The notes under the pieces: model-generated | What the model saw: only the letters and a program-made list of their open reading frames with translations | What the model was told of the DNA's origin: nothing | Database searches by the model: none | Program-made: the position numbers and the translations under genes | Part shown: positions 5,894 through 9,361 of the stretch, one piece after another | Position numbering within the stretch: position 1 is the stretch's first letter | Layout of the letters: each line of letters begins with the position of its first letter | NCBI GenBank assembly: GCA_003486285.1 | Contig: DNGH01000064.1 | Coordinates: forward strand, 1 to 9,361 | Length of the DNA stretch: 9,361 bases | Reading direction: 5' to 3' | Source: Actinomycetota bacterium | Lineage (GTDB): Bacteria > Actinomycetota > Acidimicrobiia > Spongiisociales > UBA11373

Positions 5894-6490
5894 CCCGTCG
5901 AACACGAAACGCACCAGCGTGTCGGCCGCCTCGTGCATCCGCTGCTTGGCGTTGCTGTCGCGCATCAGGGTCTGGGAGGCGGCCATCATCACGCCGTAGA
6001 CGAGACGGGCGGCGTCGATGGGATCGAAGGCGCGGAACTCTCCAGAGGCGATGCCGTGTCGGCAGAGTCGGACGATCTCGCGCTCGATCGGGGCATGGAC
6101 CGCCCGGATCCGGGCCGCCGCCTTGGGGCTCAGCGCGGGGAGTTCCCGCATCACCATCGAGCCCAGGGCGTGGTCGGTGGACACGAAGGCGAGGCCACGC
6201 TGGATGAGCTCGGCGAGCCGCTCGCGGTCGCCGAGGTCGTCGGGCAGCCCGGAGAGCATCCCGGCCACCACCGCGGGAACCTCCGCCTCGACGAGGTTCA
6301 CGAGGATGTCTTCTTTGTCGGTGAAGTATTCGTAGACGGTGGTGCGTCCGATCCCGGCATGGGCGGCGATGTCGGCGAGGTGGGTCTCGCCGTAGCCGTG
6401 GGTGCGGAAGAGATCGGCGGCGGAGGCCAGCAATTGGCGGCGCGTGGCTTCCTTGTGGGCGGCGATCGAACCGGCACGGATTCGCGGCAT
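5882..6490 (-). CDS. TetR/AcrR-family transcriptional regulator
   Basis: A 202-residue one-component repressor type. Seen: the N-terminal TetR DNA-binding domain, RRQLLASAADLFRTHGYGET (17-36) followed by the helix-turn-helix IAAHAGIGRTTVYEYFTDKEDIL (about 41-63), and a helical ligand/dimer domain (about 70-202) whose sequence does not reveal the ligand. Start ATG 6490 begins MPRIRAG, a normal TetR N terminus. An in-frame ATG at 6565 would add 25 residues lacking family character and would run to the divergent gene's start, so I reject it. No Shine-Dalgarno precedes 6490, but TACCCT ends 9 nt upstream. It is divergent from the cyclase gene across 74 bp and lies 63 bp before the Rrf2 regulator. 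Its target could be either neighbour; nothing visible decides this. Confidence 0.93.
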   Translation of the reverse strand: MPRIRAGSIAAHKEATRRQLLASAADLFRTHGYGETHLADIAAHAGIGRTTVYEYFTDKEDILVNLVEAEVPAVVAGMLSGLPDDLGDRERLAELIQRGLAFVSTDHALGSMVMRELPALSPKAAARIRAVHAPIEREIVRLCRHGIASGEFRAFDPIDAARLVYGVMMAASQTLMRDSNAKQRMHEAADTLVRFVFDGLSA

Positions 6491-6496
6491 GGGAAG

Positions 6497-6551
6497 CGAA
6501 GGGTACCCCGGCGCCGCCGCTGCGTCGGACGGGCGCGGGCCTCGAAGGGTA
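6497..6551. repeat. 9-bp direct repeat CGAAGGGTA in the TetR/cyclase intergenic gap
   Basis: CGAAGGGTA occurs at 6497-6505 and again at 6543-6551, 46 bp apart, near the two ends of the 74-bp divergent gap. Each copy overlaps a TANNNT box (TACCCT on minus; TAACTT on plus). It may be a pair of regulator half-sites or a coincidence. Confidence 0.45.
6500..6505 (-). promoter_or_regulatory. Candidate -10 box (TACCCT) for the TetR gene
   Basis: TACCCT on the minus strand ends 9 nt before ATG 6490, with no Shine-Dalgarno between. This suggests a leaderless or near-leaderless transcript. It rests on spacing alone. Confidence 0.3.
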
Positions 6552-6555
6552 ACTT
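6550..6555 (+). promoter_or_regulatory. Candidate -10 box (TAACTT) for the cyclase gene
   Basis: TAACTT ends 9 nt before ATG 6565; the bases between (GGCCCCGCA) contain no Shine-Dalgarno. It is the same arrangement as at the divergent TetR gene. No good -35 is visible. Confidence 0.35.
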
Positions 6556-6564
6556 GGCCCCGCA

Positions 6565-7608
6565 ATGACCGACCAGCGTGCCCGCCGCCTCGCCGCCATC
6601 CTCATGGCCGACATCGTCGGGTTCAGCAGGATGATGGGCCGCGACGACGAGGGCACCACGGCGCGGGTGGTGCGGTTCCGCTCGGAGGTCGAGACGCTCA
6701 CCGTCAACCATGGCGGCCGTGTCGTCGACACCGCCGGCGATTCGGTCTTTGCCGTCTTCGAATCGATCGTGCTGGCTCTGGAGTGCGCCACAGCCATCCA
6801 GCAGTGGCTGGCCAAGGACGATCGCGAGGATCGGCTCATGGTCCGGATCGGACTCCACTTCGGTGACGTCCTGGTCCACGACGACAGCCTGTTCGGCGAC
6901 GGGGTCAACATCGCCGCCCGCCTCGAGCAGCTCGCCCCGGCGGGAGGCATTGCCGCCTCCGAGGTCGTCTTTCAGGAGGTGGGGGGCCGAATCCCGTTCA
7001 AGGATGCCGGGCTTCACGCGCTCAAGAACATCGATCGCCGCATCCGGGTGTACGTGGTCTCTCCCGAGCACTTCGGGTTTCCTCCTGCCGCGGCCGGCGA
7101 CACCACTGACGCCACCGATGTCACCTCGACGGCGGCGGCGGAAGGCGCCGAGGCGGTGCGCGAGATCGCAGCCTTGATCCGGGAGCGGGTCGCCGAGAAA
7201 CGGCTGAGCCGAATCCCTGGCTCCTCGCTCGAGGAAGAAATCGAGGCGATCGCCGGACGCACCGGGCACAAGGTCTCCGGGGAGCCGACGACGGTGCGTG
7301 GCGTCCTGGCGTCGGGGAACTTCTGGCTGTCGCTGGTGGCAGGAGGGTTGCTGGTGGCGTCCCATCCGGGTGGATGGACCTCGAATGGGTTCTATCCGGT
7401 GCTCGGGGCGGTGTTGCTGGCTGCCGCCGTGGGAAGTGTGCTGAGTGCCGCCACCGGGCGACGGGGGATGCGGTTCTTGGCCCTGACCGTGGCGCTCGGC
7501 CTGTCGGGGTGGTTCTTTCTCGACGGCACGGTGTCGCGAGCCATCGTCTGGGTCCTGGCCGCGGCGGCCCTCGGCCCGGCCATCGCCGGGATGCGGCGGG
7601 CGAGGTGA
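6565..7608 (+). CDS. Class III adenylate/guanylate cyclase-like protein with four C-terminal membrane helices
   Basis: A 347-residue nucleotide cyclase homologue. Cyclase domain about 5-168: RRLAAILMADIVGFSRMM (7-24) with metal aspartate D16; GGRVVDTAGDSVFAVF (50-65) with second metal aspartate D59; LFGDGVNIAARLEQLA (109-124) with transition-state residues N115 and R119. A linker follows (about 170-245; about 194-229 looks helical and charged), then four hydrophobic segments near 247-267, 275-297, 301-321 and 323-343, so the catalytic domain is N-terminal and probably cytosolic. Oddities: the usual adenine-selecting lysine is D55 and its partner aspartate is S108, so the product could be cAMP, cGMP or neither. 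Class III domains work as dimers, so a homodimer is expected. It is convergent with the AhpD-like gene (7 bp between stops) and divergent from the TetR gene. Confidence 0.93.
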   Translation: MTDQRARRLAAILMADIVGFSRMMGRDDEGTTARVVRFRSEVETLTVNHGGRVVDTAGDSVFAVFESIVLALECATAIQQWLAKDDREDRLMVRIGLHFGDVLVHDDSLFGDGVNIAARLEQLAPAGGIAASEVVFQEVGGRIPFKDAGLHALKNIDRRIRVYVVSPEHFGFPPAAAGDTTDATDVTSTAAAEGAEAVREIAALIRERVAEKRLSRIPGSSLEEEIEAIAGRTGHKVSGEPTTVRGVLASGNFWLSLVAGGLLVASHPGGWTSNGFYPVLGAVLLAAAVGSVLSAATGRRGMRFLALTVALGLSGWFFLDGTVSRAIVWVLAAAALGPAIAGMRRAR

Positions 7609-7615
7609 GTCGGGC

Positions 7616-7969
7616 TCACCCGGCGGTGTGGGCCGCCCTGAACTCCTGATAGGCGGCCCAGGCGCGTGGGGCGTAGACCGTGGACGGACCGCCGCCCATC
7701 ATGATCGTGACCCCGAGCATCTCGGCGACCTCCCGCGGGGTGGCACCGGTGCGGACCGCACCACGGGCATGGGAGGCGATGCACCCGTCGCAACGATCGG
7801 CCACGGCGATCGCCAGTGCGATCAACTCCTTCACCTTGGCCGAGAGCTCGCCCTCGGCGAGCGACGCCGCGTGCAGCTGGGCAAAGCCCTTGTAGGTCTC
7901 AGGGATGTGTTCGCGCAGCTCCCGTGCCGGCCCCCGCAGATCCGCCTGGACATCGTGCCAATGTCCCAT
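7616..7969 (-). CDS. AhpD-like / carboxymuconolactone decarboxylase-family protein
   Basis: A 117-residue small all-helical protein of the AhpD/CMD family. Such proteins act as alkylhydroperoxidases or as thiol-disulfide partners in peroxide defence, usually as oligomers. Seen: the active-site set E48, C60, C63 and H67 (KVKELIALAIAVADRCDGC, then H67), with the E-to-C spacing of 12 and C-x2-C-x3-H typical of AhpD; then a helical region with GATPREVAEMLGV (75-87). No decarboxylase-specific feature is evident, so a peroxidase-type role is favoured. Start ATG 7969 has an excellent Shine-Dalgarno (AGGAGGTGA, 7972-7980) 2 nt upstream; the much longer open frame upstream is the shadow of the M20 gene. 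It is divergent from that gene across 63 bp and convergent with the cyclase gene. Confidence 0.93.
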   Translation of the reverse strand: MGHWHDVQADLRGPARELREHIPETYKGFAQLHAASLAEGELSAKVKELIALAIAVADRCDGCIASHARGAVRTGATPREVAEMLGVTIMMGGGPSTVYAPRAWAAYQEFRAAHTAG

Positions 7970-7971
7970 CG

Positions 7972-7980
7972 TCACCTCCT
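7972..7980 (-). promoter_or_regulatory. Strong Shine-Dalgarno fixing the AhpD-like start
   Basis: AGGAGGTGA on the minus strand is a full anti-16S match ending 2 nt before ATG 7969 (core AGGAGG spacing 5). It decides the start within a much longer open frame. Confidence 0.85.
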
Positions 7981-7987
7981 GTCCACG

Positions 7988-7997
7988 ATGGTACGGT
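7988..7997. promoter_or_regulatory. Candidate overlapping divergent -10 boxes (AhpD-like / M20)
   Basis: TACCAT on minus (7993-7988) and TACGGT on plus (7992-7997) both fit TANNNT and share two bases. A minus start near 7981 gives a 12-nt leader containing the whole Shine-Dalgarno; a plus start near 8004 gives a leader of about 29 nt for the M20 gene. No -35 elements are convincing. Confidence 0.3.
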
Positions 7998-8032
7998 CGC
8001 GCGCAACCGCCACGGAACGGGGAGAAGGACCC

Positions 8033-9184
8033 ATGGATGTGAAGCAGCAGGCCCGAGACGGGTTCGAGGCGATCTATGGCGAGCTGCGGGAGATCAGCCG
8101 CTGGATGTACGACAACCCCGAGCTTGCCTTTGCCGAACACCAGTCGTCGCGCCGCCTGGCGGAGTTCCTGGCCGGGCATGGGTTCACGGTGGAGTACCCG
8201 GCCTACGGGATGGAGACCGCCTTTGCCGCCCGCGCCGGGAAGGCCGGACCCGAGGTGATCGTCTGCGCCGAGTACGACGCCCTCCCCGGCGTGGGGCACG
8301 CCTGCGGACACAACATCATCGCCACCGCGGCCCTCGGTGCCGGGGTGGCGGTCGCGGGGATGGCCGACGAACTCGGTTTTCGCGTCACCGTGCTCGGCAC
8401 CCCGGCCGAGGAGGCGCGTGGCGGGAAGGTGGATCTGATCAACGCCGGGGCCTTCGCCGGGGCGGCGGCGGCGATGATGATCCACCCCTCGCCCGAGGAG
8501 ACCGTGGATCCGGTGGCTCTCGCCATCAAACACCTGGCGGTGACCTTCCGGGGCAAGGATGCCCACGCCGCAGCGGCGCCCTGGGAGGGCATCAACGCCC
8601 TCGACGCCTTCGTGCAGCTCTACATGAACGTGTCGACGTTTCGCCAGCAGATGCTGCCCACCGACAAGCTGCACGGCATCGTCACCCACGGCGGAGATGC
8701 CCCGAACATCATCCCGTCACGCACCGAGAGCGAGTGGTATGTCCGCGCCCTCTCGAAGGATCGCCTCGCCTACATGATGGACCGCTTCACCGCGATGGCC
8801 GAGGCCGCGGCTCGCTCCACCGGTTGCACCGTCGAGTTCACCCCTTCCGGGCACGAGTACGAGGACATCCTTTCGGAGCCGCTGATGACGCAGCTGTTCG
8901 CCGCCAACTACGCCGCGCTGGGACGGACGGTGACGTGGGCGAAGGACCGGCCCGCATCCACTGCCGGCAGCACCGACATGGGGAACGTCAGCCATGTCGT
9001 GCCGGCGATCCACCCGATGGTGGGGATGGACACCAAGGGTGCGGTCAATCACCAGCCCGAGTTCGCCGCGCACACCATCACCCCGGACGGTGACAAGGCC
9101 ATGCGCGACGGCGCCCTGGCGATGGCATGGACCATCCTCGACCTGGCCGAAGGCAAGCGCTGGGGAGAGCTGAAGCGCCCCTGA
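8033..9184 (+). CDS. M20-family amidohydrolase / dipeptidase (AbgB/PM20D2-like)
   Basis: A 383-residue zinc peptidase-fold hydrolase of the M20D type, which cleaves N-acyl amino acids, aminobenzoyl-glutamate or Xaa-Arg/Lys-type dipeptides; the specific substrate cannot be read. Seen: N-terminal helix and NPELAFAEHQSS (28-39); metal motif EYDALPGVGHACGHN (80-94; H89 and H93 candidates); GTPAEEARGGK (122-132) with the catalytic/metal glutamates E126-E127; H151; the lid/dimerisation domain (about 167-275) with GKDAHAAAAPWEGINALDA (174-192); and STDMGNVSH (313-321). No signal peptide, so cytosolic. Start ATG 8033 has GGAGAAGGA (8021-8029) upstream and fits the family; the frame is open upstream, but that part shadows the AhpD-like gene. 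Together with the Dpp-type permeases and prolidase-like enzyme it suggests peptide or acyl-amino-acid catabolism, but it is not in an operon with them. Confidence 0.93.
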   Translation: MDVKQQARDGFEAIYGELREISRWMYDNPELAFAEHQSSRRLAEFLAGHGFTVEYPAYGMETAFAARAGKAGPEVIVCAEYDALPGVGHACGHNIIATAALGAGVAVAGMADELGFRVTVLGTPAEEARGGKVDLINAGAFAGAAAAMMIHPSPEETVDPVALAIKHLAVTFRGKDAHAAAAPWEGINALDAFVQLYMNVSTFRQQMLPTDKLHGIVTHGGDAPNIIPSRTESEWYVRALSKDRLAYMMDRFTAMAEAAARSTGCTVEFTPSGHEYEDILSEPLMTQLFAANYAALGRTVTWAKDRPASTAGSTDMGNVSHVVPAIHPMVGMDTKGAVNHQPEFAAHTITPDGDKAMRDGALAMAWTILDLAEGKRWGELKRP

Positions 9185-9192
9185 CGGGCCGC

Positions 9193-9361
9193 GTCGTCAG
9201 GTGTCAGGTACCAGGTGTCAGGTGTCAGGTGTCAGGTGCCGGGTGCCGGGTGCCGGGTGCCGGATACCCGACAGTCCGCGGACTCAGGACCCCAAACCTC
9301 AGACCCCAGACCCCTAGCCCTTCGGCGTCTGGCATCTGCCATCTGGTATCTGGTATCTGGT
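9193..9361. repeat. Degenerate tandem heptamer array C (24 units in one phase, runs off window)
   Basis: From 9193 to the right edge the sequence divides into 7-bp units without a phase break: GTCGTCA, then GGTGTCA-type x5 (9200-9234; one is GGTACCA), GGTGCCG x4 (9235-9262), GATACCC, GACAGTC, CGCGGAC, TCAGGAC, CCCAAAC, CTCAGAC, CCCAGAC, CCCTAGC, CCTTCGG, CGTCTGG, CATCTGC, CATCTGG and TATCTGG x2. Neighbouring units are alike while distant ones differ, as expected from local duplication plus drift. It begins 8 bp after the M20 stop; no gene is seen in it. Confidence 0.85.
9273..9284. repeat. 12-bp perfect palindrome inside heptamer array C
   Basis: AGTCCGCGGACT is its own reverse complement. 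It sits where the GGTGYCR-type units give way to the CAGACCC-type units. A palindrome of the same length separates arrays A and B on the left. Confidence 0.6.

Noticed and set aside
7609..7622. Bidirectional terminator between the cyclase and AhpD-like genes
   Set aside because: CGGG-CTCA-CCCG (7611-7622) has only a 4-bp stem and no T-run.
7628..8032. Extension of the M20 enzyme upstream to 518 residues
   Set aside because: The added region is the antisense of the AhpD-like gene; ATG 8033 has a ribosome site and the family N terminus.
7970..8689. Extension of the AhpD-like protein to 357 residues
   Set aside because: The added region is antisense to the M20 gene; ATG 7969 has a near-perfect Shine-Dalgarno.
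9193..9361. CRISPR array
   Set aside because: The repeats are contiguous 7-bp units with no spacers and no cas genes nearby.
1855..9361. A mobile element bounded by the two heptamer regions
   Set aside because: No transposase, integrase, terminal inverted repeats or target duplications; only an 11-bp inverted match between low-complexity arrays.

Overview
The window is strongly GC-rich bacterial DNA, with long spurious open frames on both strands and mostly G/C third codon positions. I infer a high-GC actinobacterium-like host. The support is several genes without a Shine-Dalgarno but with a TANNNT box just before the ATG, plus the overall protein flavour. No rRNA or marker gene fixes the taxon, so this is tentative (Chloroflexota-like lineages are not excluded).

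Layout: positions 1-6490 are read entirely on the minus strand. In transcription order this part holds a TetR-family regulator (6490-5882); an Rrf2-family Fe-S regulator (5818-5378) overlapping by ATGA a membrane-anchored copper nitrite reductase fused to an amicyanin-like cupredoxin (5381-3852); a strong intrinsic terminator; a prolidase-like metal-dependent amidohydrolase (3766-2555); a YjbQ/UPF0047 protein (2424-1951); a heptamer repeat region; and two ABC peptide-type permeases, DppB-like (1837-668) and DppC-like (671 to beyond the left edge), again joined by ATGA. Divergent from the TetR gene, on plus, is a class III nucleotide cyclase with four C-terminal membrane helices (6565-7608). 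It converges on an AhpD-like peroxidase (7969-7616, minus), which is divergent from an M20 amidohydrolase/dipeptidase (8033-9184, plus). The right edge (9193-9361) is a degenerate tandem heptamer array.

Themes: (1) a compact nitrite/NO module in which an Fe-S Rrf2 regulator is translationally coupled to nirK behind a promoter overlaid with dyad symmetries; (2) peptide and amide catabolism (Dpp-type permeases, prolidase-like amidohydrolase, M20 dipeptidase); (3) signalling and stress genes (cyclase, AhpD, TetR). The most unusual items are the NirK-amicyanin fusion with its N-terminal membrane anchor, the cyclase lacking both usual adenine-selecting residues, the DppB-like permease with an apparent extra helix pair, and two intergenic regions built from 7-bp units.
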